From: Liriodendron chinense
Lineage: Eukaryota > Streptophyta > Magnoliopsida > Magnoliales > Magnoliaceae
DNA length: 64,000 nucleotides
Reading direction: 5' to 3'
Assembly: GCA_003013855.2 (NCBI GenBank)
Contig: PVNU02000289.1
Span: 62,001 to 126,000 of the forward strand
In this document: positions 11,142 to 24,080 of the stretch, one piece after another
Layout: the number at the start of each line of letters is the position of its first letter
Position numbering within the stretch: position 1 is the first letter of the stretch
Translations under genes and position numbers: made by a program
Notes under the pieces: generated by a model
The model's database searches: none
The model's input: the letters and a program-made list of their open reading frames with translations, nothing else
What the model was told of the DNA's origin: nothing

Positions 11142-13025
11142 ATGCCGCGTTGGGAACGTGACCACTCCAATCGTCTCCAATCCGAAGGTGGTTTAGTTGG
11201 GCCATTATCAGTCCATAGACGAGTCTAAAATTACCAAGAGCATTCTGATAGCTTCGGGAGTATGGATCAAAACCTTTAAGGAATCCCCCCCCCCCCTGCT
11301 CCAGCTACAAACGCAAATCAAGACGGAGTAGGAAAGAATGACGTACATAACGTTCCTCAAATGAGATCATTACGGGACTACCTACAGCCGGCCCGTGCAA
11401 CTACACCCTCGTTCGTGGTCTTACCACCAACCAAGGGAAACATCAATATAAAGCCAAGTGTGATTCAACTTATACCAAAGTTCCATGGGCTAGACTTTGA
11501 AAGCCCATATTTGCACTTAAAGGACTTCGAAGAAGTGGTAGCTAATTTGCAATACACTAATCTCTCTGAAGATGCAATTAAACTTAAACTTTTTTCCTTC
11601 TCATTGAAAGAAAGAGCCAAGACTTGGCTTCACTCTCTTTAAACACATTCAATAGGGTCATGGAATGAGATTACTCAAGAATTCTTGAAAAAGTTCTTCC
11701 CAGCTCATAAAACGATCACCCTTCGAAGAGCCATAATGAATTTTTCGGATAAAGAGAGTGAATCATTCTTCCAATGCTGGGAAAGGTTTAAGGACCTCCT
11801 ACTTGCTTGCCCACATCACGGCTACGAAAGTTGGCGAATCATAAACTTCTTCAATGATGGATTAAGTTCCAATATGCGCTAATTTATAGAGATGATGTGC
11901 AACGGCGAGTTTATGAGCAAAAATCCAGATGAAGTTTGGAATTATTTGGATATGTTGGCCGAGAATGCCCAATCGTGGGATACCTTTGATAAATCTAATA
12001 ACCCCAAGCCTACTCAAGAAAAAGAGAAAGGAGGGATTTATATCCTTAAGGAGGAAGATGATGTGAATCTAAGGTTAGCCAGCCTCACAAGGAAGATCGA
12101 GACCATGGAACTTAGTAAGAGTGGAGTTTCAAAGTCCAATGAAGCTATTGAGACCACGTGTGGGATTTGTTTCACCAATTTACACGCTACGCAAGATTGT
12201 CCTACAATTCCTACATTTCAAGAGGTGTTACATGAACATGCAAATGTCACATATGGTTATCAACGGCCTTTTAATGGATCGGTGGGTAATACGTACAACT
12301 CTACTTGGAAGAACCACCCAAATTTCAGTTGGAAGAATGCTCCCACGGGCAATCCTACCAACTCTCAAGGAGGGCCACCCATGCAAAATATGGCCCCAGC
12401 TCAATTCTCAATGGAGGACACCTTAAAAGTGTTTATGCAAGGGCAAACGCAAATCAATCAAACAAATCAGCAAATGCTTCAAGAGCTTAAAGTCTCGGTT
12501 GATGAGAGTAAGGGACGCTTGAATGCTAGGGAAGGGACCTTTCCGGCCCAACCTTAGCCCAATCCAAAGCAAGTACATGAAGTAAGCATTCCTAATCTCT
12601 CCAACCAACATATGGAGCAAGACAAATCCGTCACCACTCTTAGAAGTGGTAAACAAATTGACAAAACTATTCCGATGAAGGCCGACAAGCCAAATGATCC
12701 GGTAAATTCTAAGTATGAGGACGGATCCAACTTAGCCCCACAAGAAACGGAATGCGTTTATAAGCCCGTAGCACCATTCCCTTCGAGATTGGTTGCTCCA
12801 AAATCTCTCCCAAACTCTCATGATATTTTAGAAATTTTTAGACAAGTCAAGATAAACATTCCATTGCTTGATGCCATCAAACAAATCCCCTCTTATGCCA
12901 AGTTTCTAAAGGACCTATGCACAACTAAACGCAAATATAATGTGCAGCAAAAGGCCTTCCTAAATGAGCAAGTGAGTGCCATTCTCACTCAAAAGAACCC
13001 CCCCAAAGTTCAAAGATCCCAGTAG
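11142..13025 (+). pseudogene. Element B gag (capsid/nucleocapsid), broken
   Basis: The start ATG (MPRWER) at 11142 is the first in the leader and matches the gag start of D at 53489. Visible parts are an N-terminal arm, a C12 run at 11285-11296 coding for prolines, and a retrotransposon gag core from about 11361 (RSLRDYLQPAR, FHGLD, LKLFSFSLKERAKTWLHSL, FFQCWERF). A CCHC knuckle CGICFTNLHATQDC is near 12158-12199, and a Q/N-rich stretch follows. Damage includes TAA/TAG codons in the N-terminal arm, a TAA at 11640-11642, a TAA near 11880 and a TAG near 12555. The frame closes with TAG at 13023-13025, a few codons after a C7 run. The protease lies in the +1 frame. Confidence 0.9.
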
Positions 13026-16000
13026 TCCCATAATCTCATGTATTATTGGAGACTGCCGGATTGAGCGTGCATTCTAGACTTGGGGGCAAGCGTAAACTTG
13101 ATCCCGTACTCAATATATGAGCAATTGGGTCTTGGTGAATTAAAACCCACCAAAACCACGTTGCAACTCGATGATAGATCCATCCGTGTACCGAGAGGGA
13201 TAGTTGAGGATGTTCTAGTCCAAGTTGACAAATTCTACTACCCGGTAGATTTTATCGTCTTGGACACACAACCGGTTATAGATGCTAGCACTCAAATACT
13301 GGTGATTTTAGGCTGCCTGTTCCTTGCTACATCAAACACAATCATCAATTGCCAGAATGGGGTGATGCAATTATCCTTTGGGAACATGACATTAGAGGTG
13401 AATATGTTCCACTTGGGCAAAAGGCATAGGGATGTTGATGACGACAAGCTCTTCGAGGTAAACATGCTCGAATCTTTTGAAGAAGAAGAGCTCCTCCAAC
13501 TTGAACCACTAGAAAGATTGGAGACATGCTTGACACATTTCGAGGATTCCAAACACCCCATCATTAGTGAAATTGTGCAAGCATTGAATATTGAGAAACC
13601 GGTAGTTGATACTAGCCGGTGGAGGCCCCATTTTGAAAGATTGCCACCAACCACATCAAGTCCTCTACCGTCTAACATCAAACCACCAAAACCTAACCTT
13701 AAACCATTGTCATCCGAGCTTAAATATGTATACTTGTGTCAAGAAGAAACATTCGTAGTTGTCATTGCCTCTCACCTAGGGAAAGACCAAGAGCTCAAGT
13801 TGATTGAACTACTCAAAGAACATAGGGGAGCCATAGGTTGGACAATAGCGGATCTCAAGGGGATAGACTCTTCGGTTTGTACTCACCGTATACACCTTGA
13901 AGAAAATGCGAAAATGGCTAGAAAACCTTAACGAAGGCTAAATCCAAATATGATGGAGGTTGTCAAACTGAGGTGTTAAAGATACTAGATGTGGGTATCA
14001 TCTACTCTATCTCGGATAGCCAATGGGTGAGTCCTACTTAAGTTGTCCCTAAGAAATCCGGTATTACCATCATAAAAAAATGCCAACAACGAGCTTATAC
14101 CGACTAGAGTAACCACCAGTTGGCGTATGTGCATTGATTATCGGAAGCTAAATACGGTCACTAGGAAGGACCAATTTCCTCTCCCATTCATGAATCAAAT
14201 TTTAGAGAGGTTAGCAGGTCATTCCTATTATTGCTTCCTAGATGGCTATTTCGGTTACAATCAAATTGAGATAGCCCCAGAAGACCAAGAGAAGACCACT
14301 TTTACATGCCCGTTTGGCACCTTCGCATACCGAAGAATACCATTCAGATTATGTGATGCACCCACCATATTCCAACGATGCATGTTGAGTATTTTCTCGA
14401 ACATGGTGGGTGAATTTCTCGAGGTATTCATGGACGATTTTTCAATTTTTTATTGTACTTTTGATGAGTGCCTCAATCACTTAAAGTTGGTCTTGACGAG
14501 GTGTGAAGGGAAGAACCTCGTCTTAAACTGGAAAAAGTGTCATTTCATGGTACAAGAGGAATAGTCCTTGGACATATCATCTCGTCTATTGGAATAGAGG
14601 TAGACCAGGCAAAAATTGATATAATTTCCAATCTACCACCACCCAAAAGCATACGCGATGTGCGGTCCTTCATTGGACACGCCGGTTTTTATAGAAGGTT
14701 CAGAAAGGATTTTAGTCATATCTCAAGGCCCTTATGTAGCCTTCCCCAAAAGGAGAACCAATTTGAGTGGAGTGTCGAATGTCAATTAGCTTTTTCAAAG
14801 CTAAAAGACATGTTGACAACCGCTTCTATCATGCAACCACCGGATTGGTCCGTACCTTTTGAGTTGATGTGCGATGCGAGCGATTATGCTGCTGGGGCGG
14901 TGTTAGGCCAAAAGAAGGATAAGAAGCCCCATGTTATCTATTATGTGAGTAGGACCTTGAATCCCGCCCAAGTCAATTACTCGACTATGGAGAAGGAGCT
15001 CCTAGCCGTCATCTTTGCCTTGGATAAATTCAGGCCTTGCTTAATAGGATCCAAGGTCATTGTTTACACATATCATGTGGCGCTGAAACACCTTCTTTCT
15101 AAGAAGGATGCCAAGCCCCATTTGCTTAGATGGATCCTACTCCTTCAAGAATTCGATTTGAAGATCAAGGACAAGAAGGGAGTAGAAAATGTGGTGGCGG
15201 ATCATCTATCCCGCCTAGTCCTACCTAATTCCATTGACGAGTCACCTATTGAGGACTCATTCCCTGATGAGAAACTCTTTGTTGCTATACATCCACCATG
15301 GTACGCTGACATAGACAATTATCTTTCCATAGGTGCGATGCTGATTCATTGGACTGCGTAAGACAAACGAAAATTTCTAAGTGAAGTGCGCAGATTTTTC
15401 TGGGATGAAATTTACTATTTAAATATTTTCCAGATCAAATTATTAGGAGATGTGTCCCTGATGATGAACATAATTTCGTCATCTCCTTTTGCCATAATCA
15501 AGCATGTGGGGGTCATTTTTTCGCCAAGAAAACCACTACAAAAATTCTGCAGTGTGGTTTTTATTGGCCCACTTTATTTAAAAATGCCCACGAGTTTTGC
15601 AAAGCATGCGAGCATGGCTAAAAGTTAGGAGGATTATCCCATCAAAATATGATGCCTCTTACCCCAATTCAACATCTTAAAGTCTTTGACAGTTGGGGCA
15701 TCGATTTCATAGGACCGTTCCCCTCATCTTTTGGACAAGTCTATATATTGCTTGCTGTAGACTATGTGTCTAAATGGATAGAGGCGATTCCATGTAGAAC
15801 CAACGATCATCGTACGGTTCTAAAGTTCCTTAAAGAAAACATACTTTCCAGATTTGAAATGCCTCGAGCCATCATTAGTGATGGTGGTTCTCACTTTTGC
15901 AATAGGCCTTTTAAAGCATTAATGAAGAAATATGGCATTAGGCATAAAGTGAGTACCCCATACCACCTACAGACGAGTGGGCAAGCAAAAATTTCCAATC

Positions 16001-16593
16001 GGGAAATCAAACAGATTTTAGAAAAGACGGTGAGGCAGGATCGCAAAGATTGGACACTAAGATTAGATTATGCGCTTTAGGCTCACCGTACCGCTTACAA
16101 GACCCCCATTGGAATGTCCCCTTATAGACTTGTCTATGGGAAAGCTTGCCACTTGCCTGTGGAGATTGAACACAAAGCCTATTGGGTAATTCGGGCATTA
16201 AATTTTGACATCGACAAGGCTAGCTCGCTTCGCAAACTCCAACTTAATGAGCTTGAAGAGATCCAGAACGATGCTTATGAGAACTCGAGGATTTACAAGA
16301 GTAGGATGAAGGCCTTTCATGACAAACATATATTTAGGAAATCCTTCCATGAAGGTTAGAAAGTGCTCTTGTACAATTCCCGGCTTCATCCTTTTTCAGG
16401 AAAATTGCAATCTTGATGGACCGGCCCATACATTGTTAAAGAAGTTTTTTCTCATGGGGCTGTCAAGATAGGGAATGCCACAAATGGTAACTGTTTTAAA
16501 GCTAATAGACAAGGCCTTAAACCATTTGTTGAGAAATTTGATTCAGAGGACATGTCCATCACTTTGAATGATCTTGTGTATCAGGATGATTGA
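13026..16593 (+). pseudogene. Element B pro-pol: protease, RT, RNase H, integrase, broken
   Basis: The protease active site DLGASVN begins near 13077, just after a one-base deletion. The ORF at 13080-13931 covers protease and the linker to RT. RT follows (RMCIDYRKLNTVTRKDQFPLPF near 14120, FMDDF near 14427), then RNase H (DASDYAAGAVLGQ near 14875, VADHLSRL near 15195). Integrase has WGIDF near 15695 and ISDGG near 15875, but the catalytic glutamate of GQAEIS is lysine here (GQAKIS near 15978). The HHCC region is scrambled around 15480-15630. Stops and frameshifts occur near 13931, 13970-14100, 14564, 15361, 15626, 16078 and 16359. The family stop TGA is at 16591-16593. The element cannot encode a working polymerase or integrase. 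Confidence 0.92.
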
Positions 16594-17724
16594 TCTCCTA
16601 GTCTAACGGAGATATAGCGTAGATTAGGTTTAGTTGCTTTTTCTATTTTAGTTTTACTGTTTTAGTGGATTTAGTTGTCGGAGTTGCAGGCTTCCATAAT
16701 CGACTCTCTCAGGTAATATTGTTCTCACTCTCTTATATTTTACCATTGCTATCATGTTCATGCTCATTGCATATCTTTTTACATTGAGGACAATGCAAGA
16801 TTTGGTTGGGGGTGAGATGAGATTCCTCATCTAGCAGTTTGCAACATTTCGAGCATCATATGTGAATTTTTTTTGAATTTTTTAAAAATTCAAAACTCTT
16901 TTAGAAAACCTTATTTCTATGTATTCGAGATGATACGAGTATAAGAAAAGGAGATACGAAGTGAGTGACGTTGCAAGTCTTGAACTTCTCTTAATATAAT
17001 GGTTGTATATGTGAATTCTCCTATTTATGTGATTGATAGAAAATTTGAACACTCTTACACCTAGTTCACATGACACAATTTTCATGGTTTGAAGGGATTA
17101 TGTGATTTGTGGATTGGCTAGACTTAGATTTGAGGTGTTGAGGAACCAAGCCAGGGTACTTTGTCCATCCTTGTCCATGGGAAAATAATGAAAGATATGG
17201 ATTTCTAAAAATCCTATCTAATGTAAAAGAAAAAGGAAAAGAAAGGATGAAAATTGGGAATGATGGAAAACATGGTGGAAAACTCCGAAAAGGGCTACCT
17301 ATTACCAACCGGGGGATGGTCTACCTGTAACCAAAGCCGGAAATGGGACATAGTGTGAAAGTCGTTGGAGGGACGGTAAGGCAAATTCCTGTCATAGGCT
17401 TGTTGTTGCTCTGTATACCTTGAGATCCATAGTTTAGTTGATCTATGAGGAAGATAATCCCAGAAACTCATGAGATGAACTTTCATTATGCACACTAGGT
17501 TGAATTTATTCAAGTTCTTCTATTTATCAATTAATCAGTGGGAATTTCATATGGACACTTATTATGTTTTGAGAGTTTAAGGTTCCAATTTCTATCGCCT
17601 CATTTTTTTATGAATTTTACACTTGTATGTCTTAGAATGGATAAAAACATAGTTTCTAAAGGAGAGTTGGTTTTTGGAGGTTTGAACTTGTTTCACACAT
17701 GTTTTGCTCGGGACTAGCAAAAAG
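16594..17724 (+). other. Element B conserved 3' noncoding region
   Basis: This is the counterpart of 2891-4010 in A, with the same internal polypurine-like tract (GGTTGGGGGTG at 16804-16814) and the conserved block at about 17292-17412. No ORF is conserved. Confidence 0.75.
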
Positions 17725-17737
17725 CTGGTTGGGGGTG
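17725..17737 (+). promoter_or_regulatory. Element B polypurine tract
   Basis: CTGGTTGGGGGTG directly precedes the 3' LTR start TGTTGAACC, 921 bp after the internal tract. Confidence 0.8.
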
Positions 17738-19086
17738 TGTTGAACCTCAAATTTATACATGATATAGCCCATTACATCACATTATATGCATGGTTTGCAT
17801 GTTTAAAAGGCCTATTTAATACATGTTTTGTGATTGTAGGAATGAGAGCAACTTCGCCCAATTTGTGACAAAAAATAGTATATTTAAGAGCCTATGAATG
17901 AAGGACCAAGGTGGACTAAAGAAGGAAGAGGAAAGAGGGAGAAAAGAGAAGAAAGAAAGGGAGAAAGAAGAGGTCCGACCAGTCATGACCAGTCGGCCAG
18001 GGAGCCACGACCGGTTAAGACCAGTGGGCCACCCTACTGCCCACTCTGGAAATCACTGGACTAAGGACCAGCTTGGTCCGACTGGTCAAGACCGATCGGC
18101 CATCAGGTCAGGGACCTCCCTGTGCACGCTGGACTCCATTCCAAACAGTCCGACCGGTCAAGACCGGTCGGCCAAGCGTAAACAGCACCTTTTATTCCGA
18201 GCTCCGAGATTTTCTACACAAGTGCGTAATGTTACACAAATTCTGGAAGATTCCGTCATGGTAGAGCCTCCCCACTATAAAAGGACACTTAGGGTCTCTT
18301 CTTAGGGCATCATAGAAGCTGAGGAACTTCGTGGGAAGTGAAGGAAGCCGTTGTGGAGCGTTTGCAACCCTCCTAACTCCGGATTTTTATGCTTTTTATA
18401 TCTTTTTCATTGAGTTTTAGTTGTAGTATGACAATGCTCTGCTAGAATCTCTCAACTGAGGCTGAGAGGTGAAGCTTGTAGTAAATTTCATGTTTAATTC
18501 AGTTTAATTCAAGTAATTTCACTTTAAGTTTGAATTTTAAGTGTTCTAGTTCATATAAAGTTGATATTTTTAAAAGTTTTATGAGAGTTCATGTGCTTCG
18601 GACATGGATTCCTTGCAATTCTCTTAGATTATCATGTTTTGCTTGATTAGATTTGAATTATGGTAACCCTTGAGCATGCCATAGTCCATAGGCATGGTGG
18701 TTACTCCGAAGGCTATGATTTCGAATGCTATATGTGGTTGAATGGGACTAGAACTTGGAAGTTCAACTTAAGTGGGATTGAATGTGTTTAATGCTTTATC
18801 TTCCAACTAGATGAGAGATAGAACTTCAAATCTAGTTGTGTTTATGCTTGGATTGATTGGATTAACATGCGATTATTACAAGTGAATCCTTGAAAGCCTT
18901 AGGTCCTTAATTACTGTTTTTCTTAAGTCACTGTTTTAACATAATCCTCTCAATTGAATCTCTTAATTATTGCAATTCTAGTTGCTGGAATAGCTTAGAA
19001 GTTGTTTTCTAATTCCCTGTGGATCGACCTCGGTCTTACCCAGATTTATTACTACATCGCAGCCTTGCACTTGAGGCGAGTGAACA
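17738..19086 (+). repeat. Element B 3' LTR, 1349 bp
   Basis: The LTR runs TGTTGAACC...GCGAGTGAACA. It contains the palindrome array (17976-18175) and TATAAAAGG at 18276-18284, followed by the conserved GGACAC..AGGG box. It is the only complete B LTR in the window. Confidence 0.92.
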
Positions 19087-21341
19087 CTAAGGGTGACTAA
19101 GAGGCTAAGGGACTAAAGGATTTTGGTGGGAGGGAGGCTCTTGGTTTCTCTTAAATTTTCCTAGGTTTTTTTGGGATTCTTGGGATGATTAAAATGAGAG
19201 AATGAGGGGGTATTTATAGAAATCACAACCCTGATTTTCTTGTAAATGTAAGCAACTTGAGGGGTATGAATTGATGTGTGATTTTTCATCTAGGGTGGGA
19301 TTTAGGCTTGGGTTAGGCTTAAAGCTAGGTTCGGTTGGTAAATATAAGGTTACAAGAGGGGCAGAGAGGTCATTAGATTTTCTCAATCCTAGCAAGCTTG
19401 AAAATTCGAGAGCTAATGTGCATTGGTGCCAGCTATACAAAGTTGGGGAGAAGTTTACATTGGGCGGTGGTACCTCTTGTTGAGCCTCCAATTTATACAT
19501 TTTCCGACCCATTACATCACATTATATGCATGGTTTTTATGTTTAAAGACTAATCTAATACATGTTTTTATGACTGTAAGAATGAGAGGGAGATTTCACC
19601 AATTCATGGTTAAAAGAGTCACTTTGTATGCATTGAAGATCAAAGAACTAAGTGCCAAAGGATGGGAGAAAGAAGCAAGAGAGATATGGAAGAAAGAAGG
19701 AAGAAGTGCAACACTCTGCACTGAAGACCGGTCGTCCAACCAGTCTGCCAAGGCACAGGATCGGTCGTTCGACCGGTCCGTAATTCAACAGAGACCCCTA
19801 TTGCTATACATATTACTGGACCAAGCTAGACCGGTCGTCAGACCGGTCGACCATCACTTAGACCGGTCGTCAGACCGGTTGAACACTCAACAGAGAGGGG
19901 TTAAAAGTCCAAAAATCTTGCTGGACACTCAACCGATCTAATCTTTTTGTTATTTTACGACTGGTCGTCCAGGAGCTCACCGGTCGTCTGCGTAATAGAG
20001 CTTGTCCTACAAGCTCCGATTTTCTCTGCGCAGCTCCGTGATTTCTTGCGCAATCTGTAATCTTTCGCACTATTCTATAAAATGGTACCTAGGGCTTCAT
20101 CTAAAGGCATCCTAGAAGAGATTAGAGGTCATGGGAAGTGAAGGAGAGCACCGTGGAGCGTCCACAACTCCGTTAATTCTGATTTTTCTAGTTTTTTAAG
20201 CTTTTATTTAGTTCTTCTTTTTTATTCTAGTTGTAGTATGACAATGCTTGATTAGAACCTCTCAGCTAGGGCTGAGAGGTGAAGCTTGTAGCCAATTTCA
20301 TGTTTAATTCAGTTTAGTTTAAGTACTTTCACTTGAAGTTTGGATTTTGAATATTCTAGTTCGAATAAAGTTGATATTTTTAGAAGTTTTATGAGAGTTC
20401 ATGTGCTCCGGACATGGATTCCTTACAATTCTCAGAGATGATCATATTTGGCCTGATTAAATTCGAATTATGGTAACCCTTGAGCATGTCATAGTCTTCT
20501 GGCGTGGCTGTTACTCCAAAGGCTATAATTTTGAATGCTATATGATTGAATAGGACTATAACTTGGAAGTTCAACTTAAGTGGGATTGAATGTGCTTCAA
20601 TACTTTATCTTCCAACTAGATGAGAGATAGAACTTCGAATCTAGTTGTGTTTTATGCTTGAATTGATTGGATTGACATGGGATTGCTACAAGTGATCCTT
20701 GAAAGCCTTAGTTCATTTAAATTACTGAATTTCCTAAGTTACTGTTTTGAGTTAGATTTCTTAATTGAATCTCTAAATTGTTTCAATTCAAGTTGCTGGA
20801 ATAGTTTAGAATTGGTTTTCTAATTCCCTGTGGATCGACCTCGGTCTTACCAAGATTATTACTACATCGCAGCCTTGCACTTAAGGCGAGCGAACACCAC
20901 TTTCTCCCCGTTTTGGTGGGGGTCTCTAGTGGATGTGGGGACTTCCCAAGTTGTGAGCCTCGATTAGGCCCAGGCTTTGGGCTTTGGTTGGTGGATTTGA
21001 AATGATTAGGGGTTGGCCTAGTGGGCTACCTAGACGAGTCGACTGGGTGGTTTGACTCATCGAGTTGGCTCATTGCATTGACCCCTTCATGTAGATCGGG
21101 TTTTGGATGAAAGTTAAGGGTATGGATCAGAGTTTGGATTAAGGTTTAGATTAAGAGTTGGATCAAGGTATAGATCAAGGTTTGGATTAAGGTTAAGGGT
21201 ATGAATCAACGTTTGGATTAGGGTTAAGGGTATGGATCAAGGTTTAATTAGGGTTAGGATCAAGGTTAAGGGTATGGGTCACCATCTTTTCCAATCCTCT
21301 AGTCTGTAATTAATTTATCGGCCCATGGTAGGGTGTCTACA
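19087..21341 (-). repeat. Element K 3' LTR, partial, split by solo LTR C
   Basis: The parts 19087-19477 and 20897-21341 align with 57229-57600 and 57605-59431 of the 5' LTR, once solo LTR I is removed from the latter. Common stretches include AAGAGGCTAAGGGACTAAAG, GGGCTTTGGTTGGTGGATTTG and CTCTAGTCTGTAATTAATTT. The T-rich-to-A-rich GGATTAAGGTT-like simple repeats (21100-21290) are part of the LTR. Confidence 0.85.
19478..20896 (+). mobile_element. Solo LTR C, Athila-like family 1
   Basis: TGTTGAGCC...AGGCGAGCGAACA, 1419 bp, is inserted in K's 3' LTR. The palindrome array GACCGGTCGTC is at about 19726-19990, a TATA-like CTATAAAATGG near 20075, and the conserved CGGTCTTACC...TTATTACTACATCGCAGCC end. 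The TSD is imperfect (CCTCT at 19473-19477 and CCACT at 20897-20901). No internal region remains. Confidence 0.85.
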
Positions 21342-21356
21342 GATGCCCCTCTTTGG
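21342..21356 (-). promoter_or_regulatory. Element K polypurine tract
   Basis: On the minus strand CCAAAGAGGGGCATC directly precedes the LTR start TGTAGACACCC. This is the layout expected for the plus-strand primer of Tat-like elements. Confidence 0.7.
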
Positions 21357-23189
21357 CGGAGGTGGTGTGCCATCGAATGCCAAAGCAAGTGGACACCCCA
21401 CCCTCCTTAATTAGTCTTGGATTGTAGTATAGATTCATTATCTGCCTTTGTGTCTGTGTCAACTGATTGTTTGGAAATAGATAACTTGCACATACCATGG
21501 GGGTTTGGAGAAAATATTGTGATTGTCCCTGCATGCGTTGCAACCTAGGCACTCAATCGTAACCATTTCATTCCCGATCGGTACTATTATCGAAAGGGAA
21601 TAGTCTGGTATAGCCCCTGTGCTCCGAGCGGCTTTGTGAGGGTGTTGATTGGTACTGGAATGTCCGTGGTTTCCCAGATCACCCCAGGAGTACTTGTTTT
21701 TCTTGGTTGTTATAGTGGTTAGTTGCCCTACGCCTTATTCCACAGCCTTACGAGAGATCCACTACGCCGACTTGGACTCGACCAAGTTCCACAAGCATCC
21801 AGGACTAGGTATGTGCGGGTGACATTTTTTCCATGCAATCTTTTGATTTTGACACTTAGGTTACAATTCGTTTGTTCTTCCATTCATATGATTTCTTCTG
21901 ACTAGGCTTGGCCTATCATCCCTTCGTGCATTAGTATTTGGATATGGTAGTCCTAACAGTGGAGTTAAAACTAGCCGTACTTTTTGTGCATTGGGACTCA
22001 ACGATTCTAGGGAAACCGCGAGTCGTTGAATCTTATTTAATTTTGCATTGGCCCCCACCCAGAGATATGGAAGATCTCTTAGTGCCTCGGGAGCGTAATG
22101 CTATTTTTACTATTTTGGAAATCACCCCACTCTGGGGAGTGGAACTCCATGGGATTTTTTATTGCAAGAAATTTTTAAAGAAGTGTTTAAGTGCACTAAT
22201 GGGGATTTTTTTGAAAGAGAGGTCCAGCTTCACGCGCCTCCACTGGGGCCACCCATGGGGCTTTGGTGCACTGGTTTTTATTGAAGGTATGTACAAGGGT
22301 TGATCCGTCTTCTTGCGGGTGGATGGTCGCTATCAGGATCGCCCATGATGGATGATGCGATAGATGTATGATGGAGAACAGGATCTAAACTTATTACTTT
22401 TAGGCTTTTGGTCTACTGGGGATATTTATTTTTTAGTGGATTATGGTAATGGTCTAGTTTATCTAATCATGACCTGAGCGGCTACGATTGACGCTGACTT
22501 TATTTCTTTTTGTTGTTTTATTTGTAAATATGATTTTTTTTTGTTGGTAATGTAAGAAAACAGTGTGGAATTTTCATCCACCTTCATCTCTACTACTGAT
22601 AAGGTAGTCGATCCATTTTACATCAGTGGGCAAGACGAGCACGCACAGCTAAGTGTCGTAATTTTATGTCTTCGAACGATTGAGATTGAGAGTTTTTAGT
22701 TAACACACCCACAAAGTTACATGTTCTTCTTGTGCAATGCACATAAACCACATATCATCCGACAGACTCCTTCGGCCACAAGATGGACCACATCCTCATA
22801 TTTCCCTTGATCAACCCAGTTTGGGGTCTTACTCTGCCTGCAATGCCACAAGAGTGTGCTTCACATCCCAATTTTCGTAATCCCCTTCATGACTTCTAGG
22901 AACAAGGAACATCTATTAGGTTCAACAGTGACTTCCACTCAATGTTGTCTATCACGGTGCGTTCAACACAAACATGATCTGCGGTAAATGATTTCTATCT
23001 TTTACAATTTTTTAATAGGCTCCGAACACCCGTACGATCAAGTGTCAGCCATGTCTGAAAATTATTTAGGAATCCCCCGAGAAATTAATACCAACGTAGT
23101 TTAAGGTCTTTGGACCACTGGATTATTGCGATTAATATTGCAAATATTTTTGGGCCTTCTTATAAATGATCCGGACCATCAAACCGTTA

Positions 23190-24080
23190 TTTGAACGGTT
23201 GGATTGGCACTGACTTTTATTAGGGAATATTTTTGTGATTTTTTAGAAAGCTCAGTCACCCATACGGTCAAGTGTCAGCCATGCCCGGCAATTATTTAAG
23301 AATCCCCTGAGAAATTAATCCCAGTGTAGTTTAGGTCTTCGGACCTGTTGGATATAGACAGATGATCGGGATTGATAGTGATTTGGAAAAAAAGACTAAT
23401 AAATATTTTTGAAATTTGTGGAAGGATTCGGATCATTAGATCTTTAACTCGAACGGTCGAGATTAGCATCGATTTTTATTGAAATTTTTTTTAGAATTTT
23501 TTCGAAATGATTTGGGTGATCAGGTCTTTGACTCAAATGGTCGAGATCGATGCCTTTTTTTATCAAGAATACTTGACAATTCACTATTGATGTTGGTTTT
23601 TATTGAAAATATTTTAGAATTTTTGAAATGATCCGGGCCATCAGATCTTTAAATTTTTTGAAATGATCAGGTCCATCAGGTCGTGATCCATCGGTCACGA
23701 TCGATGCCAATTTTATTGAAAAATGCCTTGAAAATAATTTTAATTTTTGGAACGTGATCCAGTCCATCAGATCGTGACTTGATGTTCATGATCAATGCTA
23801 GTTTTTATTAAAAATATTTTTTTAATTTTTAAAATGATCTGGGCCATCAGATCTTTGACTCAAACAGTCGAGATCGATAATAATATTTTTTGGAATTTTT
23901 TAAATGATCTGGGCAATCAAATCTTTGACTCGAATGGTCGAGATCGATGTCGATTTTTAATGGGAATACTTGACAACATTTTTTATTTTTGAATGATGAT
24001 CCAGGCCATCGAATTGTGAATCGACGTCACGATCGATGTTGGTTTTTATTGAAAATATATATTTTTATTTTTTAAATGAT
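23190..24080 (+). repeat. Degenerate tandem array of GATC-rich units
   Basis: At least seven variants of GATC(C/T)GGGCCATCAGATC, TTTGACTCGAANGGTCGAGATCGATGNCGATTTTTATTG and AATATTTT(A)GAATTTTT follow each other at spacings of about 65-130 bp. Unit length is irregular. Similar wording recurs near 59750-59900 beside another Tat-like fragment. Confidence 0.65.

Larger units (their letters stand above)
9788..19086 (+). mobile_element. Element B: Athila-like Ty3/gypsy retrotransposon, degenerate
   Basis: In order: 5' LTR (its left part lies beyond the element A insertion), PBS, gag, protease, RT, RNase H, integrase, conserved noncoding region, polypurine tract, and 3' LTR ending at 19086. It sits inside the 3' LTR of element K: the sequence after 19086 matches K's 5' LTR from about 57229 on. 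CTAAG (19087-19091) is the predicted right TSD. Visible LTR portions differ at several percent of sites, so B is older than D and E. Its coding region has many stops and frameshifts. Confidence 0.9.

Noticed and set aside
17898..18305. 135-aa plus ORF rich in TGQDRSA/TGRPS
   Set aside because: Translation of GACCGGTC palindromes and purine-rich DNA in B's 3' LTR; no conserved frame between LTR copies.
21938..22303. 121-aa plus ORF in K's 3' region
   Set aside because: No motif, antisense to K and not supported by a second copy.
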